64,000 bases of DNA from NCBI GenBank assembly GCA_900100095.1, contig FMTN01000011.1:1-64000 (forward strand), written 5' to 3'. The notes below the pieces were generated by a model, which was not told where the DNA came from, did no database searches, and worked only from the letters and a program-made list of their open reading frames with translations. This DNA is from Lachnospiraceae bacterium C10 (GTDB lineage: Bacteria; Bacillota; Clostridia; Lachnospirales; Lachnospiraceae). Each line of letters starts with the position of its first letter. Position 1 is the stretch's first letter. The position numbers and the translations under genes are program-made. Below are positions 50,327-59,984 of this stretch, piece by piece.

Positions 50327-50866
50327 TTATTTCTTACCGGTCTTGCCGACCTTACGACGAATTGTCTCATCCGCATACTTAATACCCTTACCCTTATATG
50401 GCTCAGGTCTTCTCTTATCACGGATCTCAGCTGCGAACTGGCCGACCTTCTCTTTATCGATACCCTTAACGGAAATATTGTTACCGTCTAAAACAGACTC
50501 GATACCCTCTGGATCTGTCATCTCAACCGGATGAGAGTATCCAAGGTGAAGTGTAAGAACGTTACCCTTCTTCTCAGCTCTGTAACCAACACCGTTGATC
50601 TCAAGCTTCTTCTCATAACCATCGGTAACACCAACAACCATGTTATTAACAAGGGTTCTTGTTAAACCGTGAAGGGATTTCATCTTCTTTAAATCATTTG
50701 GTCTTGTAACGAGAACTTCAGAGCCCTCAACCTTGATTTCCATCTCCTGTGGAAGGGTCTTCTGTAATGTTCCCTTCGGACCTTTTACAGTCACAAGATT
50801 ATTTTCTGCAACCTCTACAGTTACACCTGCAGGAATTGCGATTGGCATTCTTCCAATACGTGACAT
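50327..50866 (-). CDS. rplF: Ribosomal protein L6
   Basis: 179 aa, complete, with both L6 repeats: [22 protein letters not shown] and the C-terminal [24 protein letters not shown]. Confidence 0.98.
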   Translation of the reverse strand: MSRIGRMPIAIPAGVTVEVAENNLVTVKGPKGTLQKTLPQEMEIKVEGSEVLVTRPNDLKKMKSLHGLTRTLVNNMVVGVTDGYEKKLEINGVGYRAEKKGNVLTLHLGYSHPVEMTDPEGIESVLDGNNISVKGIDKEKVGQFAAEIRDKRRPEPYKGKGIKYADETIRRKVGKTGKK

Positions 50867-50950
50867 GCCCGTACCTCCTATAGTTGTATGTCCGGTTTCT
50901 GTAACCGGTTTATACTTGTAGTGTTCTTAGTTAAAAATAAATATGTTTGA

Positions 50951-51352
50951 TTACCAAACAAATGCTAATACTTCGCCACCAACAGCTTCCTTACGAGCCT
51001 GCTTGTCAGTGATGATGCCCTTATTTGTGGACAGAATAGCAATTCCTAAGCCGCCTAATACAGAAGGGATGTCTTCCTTACCTGCATAAATTCTAAGACC
51101 TGGCTTAGAGATTCTCTTGATACCGGTGATGATACGGTCCTTCTTTGTTCCTGTGTACTTCATTGTTACACGGATTGTCTTGAAGTTTCCTTCCTCAACC
51201 AGATCATACTTCTCAATGTATCCCTCATCTACAAGGATGTTTGCGATAGCAACCTTGATCTTTGATGATGGGATATCTACTGTATCATGTTTAGCAGTAT
51301 TGGCATTACGAATTCTTGTAAGCATATCTGCGATAGGATCACTCATTGTCAT
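50951..51352 (-). CDS. rpsH: Ribosomal protein S8
   Basis: 133 aa; [16 protein letters not shown] and the C-terminal [22 protein letters not shown]. Central-domain 16S binder; represses the spc operon in E. coli. The 84-nt spacer to rplF contains a CCGGTT-TCTGT-AACCGG hairpin. Confidence 0.98.
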   Translation of the reverse strand: MTMSDPIADMLTRIRNANTAKHDTVDIPSSKIKVAIANILVDEGYIEKYDLVEEGNFKTIRVTMKYTGTKKDRIITGIKRISKPGLRIYAGKEDIPSVLGGLGIAILSTNKGIITDKQARKEAVGGEVLAFVW

Positions 51353-51401
51353 GATATGTTTTCCTCCATTTTAATCTACTTAACTTGCGTTACCTGCTAT
51401 C

Positions 51402-51587
51402 TTACCAAGATGCCTTGCGAACACCTGGAATCTCACCCTTGTATGCAAGCTCACGGAAGCAGACTCTGCAAATGCCATACTTACGAAGTACAGAATGCGG
51501 ACGACCGCAAATTCTACAACGTGTGTAAGCTCTTGTTGAGAACTTAGGCTTACGCTGCTGCTTGATTTTCATAGATGCTTTAGCCAT
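51402..51587 (-). CDS. rpsN: Ribosomal protein S14, zinc type
   Basis: 61 aa short form with the zinc site [20 protein letters not shown] (two CxxC). Typical of Gram-positive spc operons. Confidence 0.98.
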   Translation of the reverse strand: MAKASMKIKQQRKPKFSTRAYTRCRICGRPHSVLRKYGICRVCFRELAYKGEIPGVRKASW

Positions 51588-51603
51588 GTATTATTCCTCC
51601 TAA

Positions 51604-52143
51604 TTACTTAGCAAAAGGCATACCGAAAAGACGAAGTAACTCTCTTGCTTCCTCATCAGTATTAGCTGTGGTAACAAAAATGATATCCATTCCTCTTACC
51701 TTGTCTACCTTATCATACTCGATCTCTGGGAAGATGATCTGCTCCTTGATACCAAGAGCGTAGTTACCTCTACCATCGAAAGAGTTAGCGCTAACTCCAC
51801 GGAAGTCACGTACACGTGGAAGGGATAAGTTAACCAGACGATCTAAGAACTCGTACATCTTCTCGCCACGTAATGTGGTCTTGCAGCCGATTCCCATACC
51901 CTCACGGATCTTGAAGTTAGCTACTGAATTCTTAGCTCTTGTGATAACTGCCTTCTGGCCTGTGATAGCTTCCATATCTGCGATTGCAGAATCTAAAAGC
52001 TTCTGATTCTCTTTTGCTTCACCGACACCCATGTTAACAACAATCTTAACAAGCTTTGGAACTTCCATTGGGTTCTTGTAGCCGAACTTAGATGTCATAG
52101 CGGAAGCGATTTCATTCTGATACTGTTCTCTTAATCTACTCAA
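51604..52143 (-). CDS. rplE: Ribosomal protein L5
   Basis: 179 aa; [39 protein letters not shown] and the C-terminal [22 protein letters not shown]. Binds 5S rRNA and P-site tRNA. Confidence 0.98.
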   Translation of the reverse strand: MSRLREQYQNEIASAMTSKFGYKNPMEVPKLVKIVVNMGVGEAKENQKLLDSAIADMEAITGQKAVITRAKNSVANFKIREGMGIGCKTTLRGEKMYEFLDRLVNLSLPRVRDFRGVSANSFDGRGNYALGIKEQIIFPEIEYDKVDKVRGMDIIFVTTANTDEEARELLRLFGMPFAK

Positions 52144-52162
52144 GTGAATTGCCTCCTTCTAC

Positions 52163-52474
52163 TTAGTCGATTGTCTTGCCGGTAGCCTTAGCAAAACGAA
52201 CCTTCTTGTCGCCTTCCATCTTGAAACCGACACGAGTTGTCTTGCCGTCAACTAAGAGCATTACATTGCTGATAGCGATTGGAGCTTCCTGCTCAACGAT
52301 ACCGCCAGCCTGGTTGCTCATAGAAGGCTTAACATGCTTTTTAACCATGTTAACGCCCTCAACAGTTACTGTATTTTTCTTTGGATCTACAGCGATGACC
52401 TTGCCTTCATTGTTCTTGTCAGCTCCAGCAATAACACGAACTGTATCACCCTTTTTAATCTTAAGTGTTGCCAT
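52163..52474 (-). CDS. rplX: Ribosomal protein L24
   Basis: 103 aa; KOW motif at the N-terminus (KIKKGDTVRVIAGADKNNEGKVIAV). Assembly-initiator protein of 50S. Confidence 0.98.
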   Translation of the reverse strand: MATLKIKKGDTVRVIAGADKNNEGKVIAVDPKKNTVTVEGVNMVKKHVKPSMSNQAGGIVEQEAPIAISNVMLLVDGKTTRVGFKMEGDKKVRFAKATGKTID

Positions 52475-52486
52475 CGTTTTTCCTCC

Positions 52487-52855
52487 TTATAATGTCTCCG
52501 GAGCGAGAGAAACGATCTTCATGAACTGCTTATCACGAAGCTCTCTAGCTACCGGTCCGAAAATACGGGTTCCCTTAGGAGTCTTATCATCTTTGATGAT
52601 TACTGCAGCGTTCTCATCGAACTTGATGTAGGAACCATCCTTACGATGTGCGCCCTTGACTGTACGAACAACAACGGCCTTAACAACGTCACCCTTCTTA
52701 ACAACTCCGCCTGGTGTTGCATCCTTAACGCTGGCAACGATAATATCGCCGATGTTTGCATATCTCCTAGTGGATCCGCCCATGACACGGATGCAGAGGA
52801 GCTCTTTAGCGCCGGTATTATCGGCAACCTTTAATCTGCTTTCCTGCTGTACCAT
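52487..52855 (-). CDS. rplN: Ribosomal protein L14
   Basis: 122 aa, complete: [28 protein letters not shown] and [21 protein letters not shown]. Confidence 0.98.
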   Translation of the reverse strand: MVQQESRLKVADNTGAKELLCIRVMGGSTRRYANIGDIIVASVKDATPGGVVKKGDVVKAVVVRTVKGAHRKDGSYIKFDENAAVIIKDDKTPKGTRIFGPVARELRDKQFMKIVSLAPETL

Positions 52856-52873
52856 TATGCAGCCTCCTTCTAA

Positions 52874-53131
52874 TTATTTAGCTCTCTCGATGACTTCTAC
52901 GAGTCTCCAACGCTTGTCCTTAGACAGAGGTCTTGTTTCCATAACTCGTACGGTATCGCCCTCATGTGCATCGTTTAACTCGTCATGAGCCTTAAGCTTA
53001 TAGGTTCTCTTTACGATCTTGCCATAAAGAGGATGTCTTACATTATCTCTTACCGCTACAACGATGGTCTTATCCATCTTGTCACTGACAACAACACCTG
53101 TACGTGTCTTTCTCAGATTTCTTTCTTCCAC
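52874..53131 (-). CDS. rpsQ: Ribosomal protein S17
   Basis: 85 aa, OB fold: [21 protein letters not shown] and [23 protein letters not shown]. Confidence 0.98.
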   Translation of the reverse strand: MEERNLRKTRTGVVVSDKMDKTIVVAVRDNVRHPLYGKIVKRTYKLKAHDELNDAHEGDTVRVMETRPLSKDKRWRLVEVIERAK

Positions 53132-53161
53132 GGTTTGTCTCCTTTCTCAACACAAGATTCG

Positions 53162-53365
53162 TTACTGATTGTTCTTCTGTGCAATAATAGTCTGAATGCG
53201 GGCGATGTTATGACGAACCTCGCGGATACGGCCGGTATTCTCCAGCTGATTTGTAGCATTCTGGAATCTTAAATTGAAAAGTTCTTTCTTTGCGTCTACA
53301 AGCTTAGCATTAAGCTCGTCAACAGACTGACCCTTTAATTCTTCAACAAAATCCTTAGTCTTCAT
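53162..53365 (-). CDS. rpmC: Ribosomal protein L29
   Basis: 67 aa two-helix protein: [30 protein letters not shown]. Start overlaps the rplP stop by 11 nt. Confidence 0.98.
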   Translation of the reverse strand: MKTKDFVEELKGQSVDELNAKLVDAKKELFNLRFQNATNQLENTGRIREVRHNIARIQTIIAQKNNQ

Positions 53366-53792
53366 TCAGTTCACCGCCTTCTTTACCTTCACGTGCGACG
53401 ATCTTGCATCGGCAAGGAAGCTTGTGAGAAGCAAGACGTAATGCCTCTCTTGCAACATCTTCAGGAACACCGGAGATCTCGAAGAGAACACGACCCGGCT
53501 TAACTACTGCTACCCAATAATCCAGGGCGCCTTTTCCGGAACCCATTCGAGTCTCGGCTGGCTTAGCTGATACTGGATGATCTGGGAAAATCTTAATAAA
53601 TACTTTACCACCACGCTTTACGTAACGTGTCATAGCAACTCGGGCAGCCTCGATCTGGTTAGACTTAATCCAGCATGGATCAAGTGAAACGATACCGTAC
53701 TCACCCTGTGTAACCTTGTTACCGCGCATTGCTTTTCCAGCAAGAGATCCGCGGAACTGCTTACGATGCTTTACTCTCTTTGGCATTAACAT
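53355..53792 (-). CDS. rplP: Ribosomal protein L16
   Basis: 145 aa; [25 protein letters not shown] start, [22 protein letters not shown] core. A-site 50S protein. The initial Met-Leu may be skipped in favour of the ATG at residue 3. Confidence 0.98.
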   Translation of the reverse strand: MLMPKRVKHRKQFRGSLAGKAMRGNKVTQGEYGIVSLDPCWIKSNQIEAARVAMTRYVKRGGKVFIKIFPDHPVSAKPAETRMGSGKGALDYWVAVVKPGRVLFEISGVPEDVAREALRLASHKLPCRCKIVAREGKEGGELNED

Positions 53793-54451
53793 TAGCGGTT
53801 ACCTCCTTCTTCGCGATTCTTCTTGGAAGGGAGAACTTCGCCCTTGTAGATCCAAACCTTTACACCAACCTTACCATAGGTTGTGTCAGCCTCAGCAAAT
53901 CCGTAATCGATATCAGCACGGATTGTCTGAAGTGGGATTGTACCCTCATTGTAGCTCTCGCTACGAGCGATATCTGCACCACCAAGACGACCAGAACAAG
54001 TTGTCTTGATTCCCTGGATACCAGTCTTCATAGAACGACCGATGCAGGACTTCATAGCACGACGGAAAGATACACGGTTCTCAAGCTGAGAAGCGATGTT
54101 CTCTGCTACGAGCTGAGCATCCTTGTCCGGGCGCTTAACTTCTTTAATATCTACTACAAGCTTCTTATCTGTAAGCTTCTGAAGCTGCTCTTTAACCTTC
54201 TCGATCTCAGCTCCGCCCTTACCGATAACAACACCTGGCTTAGCAGTATATACAATAACCTTTACACGATCAGAAGCTCTCTCGATCTCGATCTTGGAAA
54301 CTCCTGCTGCATAAAGCTTCTTCTTAAGGAATGTACGGATTTTGTTGTCTTCAACAAGAAAATCTGCAAACTCATCCTCAGCGTACCACTTGGACTCCCA
54401 GTCCTTGATGACGCCGACTCTTAATCCATGCGGATTAACTTTCTGTCCCAT
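53792..54451 (-). CDS. rpsC: Ribosomal protein S3
   Basis: 219 aa; [22 protein letters not shown] domain with [13 protein letters not shown]-terminal [28 protein letters not shown]. mRNA entry-channel protein. Confidence 0.98.
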   Translation of the reverse strand: MGQKVNPHGLRVGVIKDWESKWYAEDEFADFLVEDNKIRTFLKKKLYAAGVSKIEIERASDRVKVIVYTAKPGVVIGKGGAEIEKVKEQLQKLTDKKLVVDIKEVKRPDKDAQLVAENIASQLENRVSFRRAMKSCIGRSMKTGIQGIKTTCSGRLGGADIARSESYNEGTIPLQTIRADIDYGFAEADTTYGKVGVKVWIYKGEVLPSKKNREEGGNR

Positions 54452-54465
54452 GTTAGTCCTCCTTC

Positions 54466-54852
54466 TTACTTCTCATCCAGAACGATGGTGATGTGACTCA
54501 TTCTCTTCTCGATCCTGTAAGCACGGCCCTGTGCTCTTGGACGAATGCGCTTCATTGTAGGTCCCTTGTTTGCGTAGCACTCTGCTACGTAAAGGTTCTC
54601 TGCCTTAAGTCCGTTATTGTTCTCTGCGTTAGCGATAGCAGACTTTAATAACTTCTCTACAACGCTGGATGCGTATCTTGGATTATACATAACAGTAGCA
54701 AGTGCTGTCTGGACATCCTTTCCGCGGATTGCATCTAAAACAAAGCAAGCCTTCTGCACTGACATTCTAGCGAATGAAAGCTTCGCAGATGGTCTTAAAT
54801 CTTTCTGTTCATTTCTCTCACGCTTAATTTGGGTTCTATGTCCCTTAGCCAT
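54466..54852 (-). CDS. rplV: Ribosomal protein L22
   Basis: 128 aa; SPRK-like region [24 protein letters not shown] and the tunnel hairpin [22 protein letters not shown]. Confidence 0.98.
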   Translation of the reverse strand: MAKGHRTQIKRERNEQKDLRPSAKLSFARMSVQKACFVLDAIRGKDVQTALATVMYNPRYASSVVEKLLKSAIANAENNNGLKAENLYVAECYANKGPTMKRIRPRAQGRAYRIEKRMSHITIVLDEK

Positions 54853-54885
54853 GATGAAATCCTCCTTTCGACTTATCGATTACAA

Positions 54886-55167
54886 TTACCTAGATCCGGT
54901 CTTCTTCTCGTCCTTGCCATGACCACGATATGTACGTGTAGCAACGAACTCGCCAAGCTTGTGACCAACCATGTCTTCTGTTACATAAACTGGTACATGC
55001 TTTCTTCCGTCATGAACAGCAATTGTGTGTCCGACGAACTGAGGGAAGATCGTAGAACGGCGGGACCATGTCTTGATAACAGACTGATCACCAGAAGCGT
55101 TCATAGCGTCGATCTTCTTTAATAAACTCTCATCAGCGAATGGTCCTTTTTTAAGTGAACGTGCCAT
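54886..55167 (-). CDS. rpsS: Ribosomal protein S19
   Basis: 93 aa; [20 protein letters not shown] and [38 protein letters not shown]. Confidence 0.98.
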   Translation of the reverse strand: MARSLKKGPFADESLLKKIDAMNASGDQSVIKTWSRRSTIFPQFVGHTIAVHDGRKHVPVYVTEDMVGHKLGEFVATRTYRGHGKDEKKTGSR

Positions 55168-55177
55168 AAATTCCTCC

Positions 55178-56020
55178 TTACTTTAATCCCTTACCGTTTC
55201 TTCTACGAACGATCAACTTGTTGGAAGCCTTATGCTTCTTTCTGGTCTTAAGACCAAGAGCAGGCTTACCCCAAGGTGTGCAAGGGCCTGGGCGACCAAC
55301 TGGTGCCTTACCTTCTCCACCACCGTGTGGATGGTCGTTAGGGTTCATGACAGAACCACGAACGGTAGGACGGATTCCCATATGACGCTTACGTCCAGCC
55401 TTACCAATCTTAACAAGGCTGTGATCACCATTTCCGATGATACCGATACTTGCTCTACACTCAAGTGAAACCATTCTCATCTCACCAGATGGGAGACGAA
55501 GAGTAGCATACTTACCTTCCTTAGCCATGAGCTGTGCACTGTTACCAGCTGCACGAACCATCTGGCCACCCTTACCTGGGTATAACTCGATGTTATGGAT
55601 CATAGTACCTACAGGGATGTTAGCGAGTGGTAAGCAGTTACCAACACGAACCTCTGCATTAGCACCGTTCATAACAGTCATGCCATCTGTTAAGCCCTGT
55701 GGAGCTAAGATGTATGCCTTCTGACCATCAGCGTAAACGATAAGAGCGATGTTAGCTGTACGGTTTGGATCGTACTCGATACCGATAACCTTAGCTGGGA
55801 TATCGTCTTTTCTACGCTTGAAATCGATAATTCTATACTTCTGACGATTACCGCCACCCTGGTGACGAACTGTAATCTTACCCTGGTTGTTACGACCAGC
55901 ATTCTTCTTCTTGGAATCCAGAAGGGACTTCTCAGGTGTGCTCTTTGTGATCTCAGCGAAATCAGAACCTGTCATGTTTCTTCTGGAAGGTGTATATGGG
56001 TTATATGTCTTAATGCCCAT
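55178..56020 (-). CDS. rplB: Ribosomal protein L2
   Basis: 280 aa; [22 protein letters not shown] and the peptidyl-transferase-near loop [15 protein letters not shown]. The 86-nt spacer to rplW carries two small hairpins (CCGGT-GATTC-ACCGG; GCACG / CGTGC). Confidence 0.98.
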   Translation of the reverse strand: MGIKTYNPYTPSRRNMTGSDFAEITKSTPEKSLLDSKKKNAGRNNQGKITVRHQGGGNRQKYRIIDFKRRKDDIPAKVIGIEYDPNRTANIALIVYADGQKAYILAPQGLTDGMTVMNGANAEVRVGNCLPLANIPVGTMIHNIELYPGKGGQMVRAAGNSAQLMAKEGKYATLRLPSGEMRMVSLECRASIGIIGNGDHSLVKIGKAGRKRHMGIRPTVRGSVMNPNDHPHGGGEGKAPVGRPGPCTPWGKPALGLKTRKKHKASNKLIVRRRNGKGLK

Positions 56021-56106
56021 TTTGTTCTCCTTTCAACTGTTTGTTATCGCACGCGTTGTTCGTGCATAATATGCTTCCCGGTGAATCACCGGTACTTAGC
56101 TAGGGA

Positions 56107-56406
56107 TTAAAGTCCGGAGAAAATCTCGATGTCCTTTGAATCCTCTGTGAGCTGAACGATAGCCTTCTTTGTTGCAGCTGTCTTACCAACTACAGCACCG
56201 CGACGCTTGTTCTTACCCTGGTTGTTCATGGTATTAACCTTAGCAACCTTAACGCCGTCGAACATCTTCTCAACAGCATCCTTGATCTGGAACTTGTTAG
56301 CATCTGTATGTACAAGGAAGGTGTACTTACGCTCTGCCATAGCAGTCATAGACTTCTCTGTAACTACTGGCTCAAGGACAACATCATAATAATTAAGTGT
56401 AGCCAT
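56107..56406 (-). CDS. rplW: Ribosomal protein L23
   Basis: 99 aa; [26 protein letters not shown] and [19 protein letters not shown]. Tunnel-exit docking site for trigger factor and SRP. Starts within the rplD stop (1-nt overlap). Confidence 0.98.
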   Translation of the reverse strand: MATLNYYDVVLEPVVTEKSMTAMAERKYTFLVHTDANKFQIKDAVEKMFDGVKVAKVNTMNNQGKNKRRGAVVGKTAATKKAIVQLTEDSKDIEIFSGL

Positions 56407-57026
56407 TACGCATATACCTCCTCAATCTTCTTAACAGCATCCTTTGTAAGAACAACTGTATTGTACTTCAGAATATCGTAAACGCTTAATGCGCCTGTCT
56501 GAGTAGCCTTTACAGACTTAACATTCTTAGCGGAAGCCATAACCTTCTCATCAACCTCTGGAAGTACTACAAGAGCCTTCTCAACCTTAAGGTTGTTAAG
56601 AACGTTTACGAATGCCTTTGTCTTGATCTCGTCTAACTTAAGCTCGTCTAATACGATAAGCTTCTGATCATTAAGACGATCTGTAAGTGCAGACTTCATA
56701 GCTGCCTGCTTCTCCTTCTTGTTGATCTTGAAGGAATAATTTCTTGGAACCGGAGCGAATACCATTCCGCCGCCTGTCCACTGTGGAGCACGGGTTGAAC
56801 CCTGACGTGCATGACCTGTTCCCTTCTGTCTCCAAGGCTTTCTACCGCCTCCGGAAACCTCAGAACGTGTCTTGGCCTTCTGTGTGCCCTGACGCTTATT
56901 AGCCAGCTGCTGAAGAACAGCCATATGAACTAAATGCTCATTAACTTCTACTCCGAATACGGCATCGTTAAGTTCGATTGTATCGACTTCTTTGCCGTCC
57001 ATATTGAATACGGATACTTTAGCCAT
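56406..57026 (-). CDS. rplD: Ribosomal protein L4
   Basis: 206 aa; the tunnel loop [29 protein letters not shown] is complete. In E. coli L4 also represses the S10 operon through its leader. Confidence 0.98.
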   Translation of the reverse strand: MAKVSVFNMDGKEVDTIELNDAVFGVEVNEHLVHMAVLQQLANKRQGTQKAKTRSEVSGGGRKPWRQKGTGHARQGSTRAPQWTGGGMVFAPVPRNYSFKINKKEKQAAMKSALTDRLNDQKLIVLDELKLDEIKTKAFVNVLNNLKVEKALVVLPEVDEKVMASAKNVKSVKATQTGALSVYDILKYNTVVLTKDAVKKIEEVYA

Positions 57027-57055
57027 CCTAAAGTTCCTCCTTTCCTATCGTCTGA

Positions 57056-57733
57056 TTATCTCTTTGTTGTTTCCTTAACAGTTACTAAGGACTTCTTTGG
57101 TCCTGGTACAGAACCCTTAACTAACAGAAGATTGTTCTCAACGTCTACCTTAACGATCTCAAGATTCTGTGTTGTAACACGTACAGAACCCATGTGACCA
57201 GGCATTCCCTTACCCTTAAATACACGGCTAGGTGTAGAGCAGGAACCGTTAGAACCCTGATGACGATGGAACTTAGAACCGTGAGCCATAGGTCCTCTGT
57301 GCTGTCCTAATCTCTTGATAGCACCCTGGAATCCCTTACCCTTGGAGATAGCTGTTGCATCAACCTTATCGCCCTCAGCGAAGATATCAGCCTTGATCTC
57401 CTGAGCTAACTGATAGTCAGCCGTATTCTCAAAACGGAACTCTCTGACATAACGCTTAGCATCTGTGCCAGCCTTGTCAAAGTGACCCTTCTGTGCCTTG
57501 TTAACACCATGGCGATGAGCGATGCTCTTCTTACCGTTAGCGTCCTTCTCAACGACACGAACCTTCTTCTCACCGAAACCAACCTGAACAGCCTCATAAC
57601 CATCGTTCTCGATTGTCTTGATCTGTGTTACAACACAAGGACCAGCCTGAAGTACTGTAACTGGTACAAGTTCGCCTTCAGCATTGAAGATCTGAGTCAT
57701 TCCGACTTTTGTTGCTAAAATTGCTTTCTTCAT
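57056..57733 (-). CDS. rplC: Ribosomal protein L3
   Basis: 225 aa; [55 protein letters not shown]. The 56-nt spacer to rpsJ has a GAACGC-ATTC-GCGTTC hairpin. Confidence 0.98.
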   Translation of the reverse strand: MKKAILATKVGMTQIFNAEGELVPVTVLQAGPCVVTQIKTIENDGYEAVQVGFGEKKVRVVEKDANGKKSIAHRHGVNKAQKGHFDKAGTDAKRYVREFRFENTADYQLAQEIKADIFAEGDKVDATAISKGKGFQGAIKRLGQHRGPMAHGSKFHRHQGSNGSCSTPSRVFKGKGMPGHMGSVRVTTQNLEIVKVDVENNLLLVKGSVPGPKKSLVTVKETTKR

Positions 57734-57789
57734 TTTTACCTCCTACAGCGGAACGCATTCGCGTTCATACTAGTTGTTCATCAGATGAA

Positions 57790-58107
57790 TTACTTATTCT
57801 TCATCTTGATGTCGATATAAACACCTGCCGGCATCTCAAGACGTGATAAAGCATCAACAGTCTTCTGTGTCGGTGTCAGGATATCGATTAATCTCTTATG
57901 AGTTCTCTGCTCGAACTGCTCTCTGGAGTCCTTGTACTTATGTACCGCACGCAGAATTGTAACTACTTCCTTCTTAGTTGGAAGTGGTACAGGTCCGCTC
58001 ACCTGTGCTCCATTCTTCTTTACAGTCTCGATGATTTTCTTAGCAGATGCATCCACTAACTCGTGGTCATATGCCTTCAGAGTGATTCTCATTACCTGAG
58101 TTGCCAT
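57790..58107 (-). CDS. rpsJ: Ribosomal protein S10 (NusE)
   Basis: 105 aa from ATG 58107 ([25 protein letters not shown] upstream); the longer frame runs into the leader. Contains [31 protein letters not shown]. First gene of the superoperon; also part of Nus antitermination complexes. Confidence 0.97.
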   Translation of the reverse strand: MATQVMRITLKAYDHELVDASAKKIIETVKKNGAQVSGPVPLPTKKEVVTILRAVHKYKDSREQFEQRTHKRLIDILTPTQKTVDALSRLEMPAGVYIDIKMKNK

Positions 58108-58354
58108 AAAAAAAGTCGCCTCCTTTTCGCACTTTTTTACAAAGTCCGACAAGCGGTGACTGTACACATTCCCGTGTGTGTCCTAATGACTTACGCACGT
58201 TGTTTCTACTATTCTTAGTAGACGTTAACTTGGTACAGTGACTTGTCGTCAGTTTCCTAACTAGACATTCGCTCCACGGAAAACCTGCTATCAGAGCTAC
58301 AGCTCATCAGCAGCAACCTCACGTTTCATCGCTATCAATGTCACAGCAAGTGCT
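58108..58354 (-). ncRNA. S10-operon leader, structured 5' UTR
   Basis: About 240 nt between the promoter and rpsJ with no supported ORF. A long-range stem is formed by CGACAAG (58248-58242) with CTTGTCG (58153-58147) and CTGTAC (58238-58233) with GTACAG (58165-58160). It encloses hairpins CTACT-AAGAAT-AGTAG and ACACA-CGGGA-TGTGT, giving a multi-branch junction just before the ribosome site. Likely autoregulatory, by analogy with S10 leaders elsewhere; the ligand is unknown. Confidence 0.55.
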
Positions 58355-58383
58355 ATTATACAATGTGGTTACAAATGTTGCAA
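58355..58383 (-). promoter_or_regulatory. Main promoter of the ribosomal superoperon
   Basis: Minus strand TTGCAA (58383-58378), 17 bp, TATAAT (58360-58355). Strong match and correct spacing. Confidence 0.85.
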
Positions 58384-58478
58384 GGGGTTTTGGAAAATAA
58401 TTGTTTTTTTATATAAACAATGTTTCACCCCTTGTCAACCTTTCTTTTGTGCATTCTGCACTGTTATCCCGTCAGAGA

Positions 58479-59363
58479 TTACTTCCCGGTAAAACGTCCG
58501 CTTGCTCCACATGGAAGCACCAGACCGCTCTTTGTAACCGGAAGTCCGATCTCATCCGCTTCAACCTCACCTTCGAAGTCTTTTAAGGCGGTCGCAATCA
58601 TATAATGAAGAACCGCCGGCTGTAATCCTGTGGTATAGGAGTTGACCAGGAAGAACAGCGGATGGTCGGTCAGGATCTGACTGCATAAGGTGATCAGAGG
58701 GAAAACCGCCTCCTCAATCTTCCAGATTTCACCCTTCGGTCCTCTTCCATAGGATGGAGGATCCATAATAATGGCGTCATAGTGATTGCCCCGTCGGATC
58801 TCCCGTTCCACGAACTTCTTACAGTCATCCACCAGCCAGCGGATCGGCGCATCCCCGAGACCGGAACTTACCGCATTCTCCTTCGCCCAGGTCACCATTC
58901 CCTTGCTGGCATCCACATGGGTCACATTGGCTCCGGCCATCGCTGCCGCAACGGTTGCCCCACCGGTATATGCAAAAAGATTTAAGACCTTAATCTGACG
59001 ATTCGGATCCTTCTTCTTCGCATCCACGATCAGTTTGGAGAACCAGTCCCAGTTTGCCGCCTGTTCTGGGAACAGACCGGTGTGCTTAAAGGAAAACGGC
59101 TTTAGGTGGAAGGTCAGCTTACCCGCCTCAAGAGGATAATGAATGGTCCACTCCTTCGGCAGATCGAAGAATTCCCATTCTCCGCCGCCCTTGTTGCTTC
59201 TGTGATAGTGTGCATTCAACTTCTTCCACGCCTTATCCTTCGGAACAGACCAGATCACCTGAGGATCCGGACGAAGAAGCTTATAGCCGCCCCAGAGCTC
59301 GAGCTTCTCTCCATCACTTGTATCCAACACTTCATAATCTTCCCATCGATCCGCTATATACAT
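58479..59363 (-). CDS. Class I SAM-dependent rRNA methyltransferase, RlmI/RlmK-like
   Basis: 294 aa from ATG 59363 (AGGAGG 6 nt upstream; an ATG two codons earlier abuts the site). SAM motif I VLNLFAYTGGATVAAAMAG, motif II VTHVDASKGMVTWAKEN, motif IV IIMDPPSYGRGPKGE. It lacks the N-terminal PUA domain of RlmI. Probably methylates 23S rRNA cytosine or guanine; exact site unknown. Confidence 0.85.
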   Translation of the reverse strand: MYIADRWEDYEVLDTSDGEKLELWGGYKLLRPDPQVIWSVPKDKAWKKLNAHYHRSNKGGGEWEFFDLPKEWTIHYPLEAGKLTFHLKPFSFKHTGLFPEQAANWDWFSKLIVDAKKKDPNRQIKVLNLFAYTGGATVAAAMAGANVTHVDASKGMVTWAKENAVSSGLGDAPIRWLVDDCKKFVEREIRRGNHYDAIIMDPPSYGRGPKGEIWKIEEAVFPLITLCSQILTDHPLFFLVNSYTTGLQPAVLHYMIATALKDFEGEVEADEIGLPVTKSGLVLPCGASGRFTGK

Positions 59364-59369
59364 CGGCAT

Positions 59370-59642
59370 CCTCCTAACCTGTCTTACACCTGTCTATTTA
59401 TATAGAAGAAACACTGCGTTCCCTTCCTGTGCATATTCCTGCGCATCTAATTAATATACCTATATTATTTCATTTTCGCAAGCCCACGAATATGCCTGTT
59501 TTTCACACTATCATTACATTGTACTCACATGAAAACAATTGCATGTATCACATGAAATTCATTCGATTGTACTCATGTCTGAAACGCGTTATAACATAGA
59601 TATAAGAAAGATTTATTCATCGAATGTAAAGGAGGAATCGTT
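59370..59642 (+). promoter_or_regulatory. 273-bp gap with the promoter of the small membrane protein
   Basis: Plus strand TTGTAC (59567-59572), 17 bp, TATAAC (59590-59595), start near 59602. The word ATTGTACTCA with nearby ATG/GAAA is repeated about 48 bp upstream (59518-59532), so an operator or second promoter is possible. Nothing else was seen in the gap. Confidence 0.5.
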
Positions 59643-59906
59643 ATGTTTGAATCCATTATCGCTCTCATTCTTTTATCCTTAACTGCTATCCTTTTACCGA
59701 TTCTTCCCAAATTAATGGGCGGCAAGGATTACAGGGATCAGATTCACGGCCGTCGTCCGATGCGTCAGGTTGCCGGTAATGTCGGTAACTTCTTCTCTAC
59801 TCTTGATGTGGATATCGAGAATGGTATCGACACAGAGATGGAGCAGGCACATCATACATCTTCCCTTTGCGGCATGGGATGCAAAATGTATAACGAGAAC
59901 CGTTAA
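59643..59906 (+). CDS. Small single-pass membrane protein, unknown
   Basis: 87 aa. One N-terminal membrane helix (residues 4-25, IIALILLSLTAILLPILPKLM) followed by a basic then acidic soluble tail ending SSLCGMGCKMYNENR, with Cys at 77 and 81. AAAGGAGG precedes the ATG. It has its own promoter and strong terminator. No family recognised; a metal- or thiol-related role for the two Cys is only a guess. Confidence 0.75.
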   Translation: MFESIIALILLSLTAILLPILPKLMGGKDYRDQIHGRRPMRQVAGNVGNFFSTLDVDIENGIDTEMEQAHHTSSLCGMGCKMYNENR

Positions 59907-59915
59907 CACCACACA

Positions 59916-59945
59916 GGGCCCATCAACTTTACAGTTGATGGGCCC
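59916..59945 (+). terminator. Strong terminator after the small membrane protein
   Basis: GGGCCCATCAACT / AGTTGATGGGCCC, 13-bp perfect stem, loop TTAC, then TTTTTTT. Confidence 0.95.
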
Positions 59946-59984
59946 TTTTTTTCGCTATTATAATCTTTTTTCTTTTTCCCCTGC

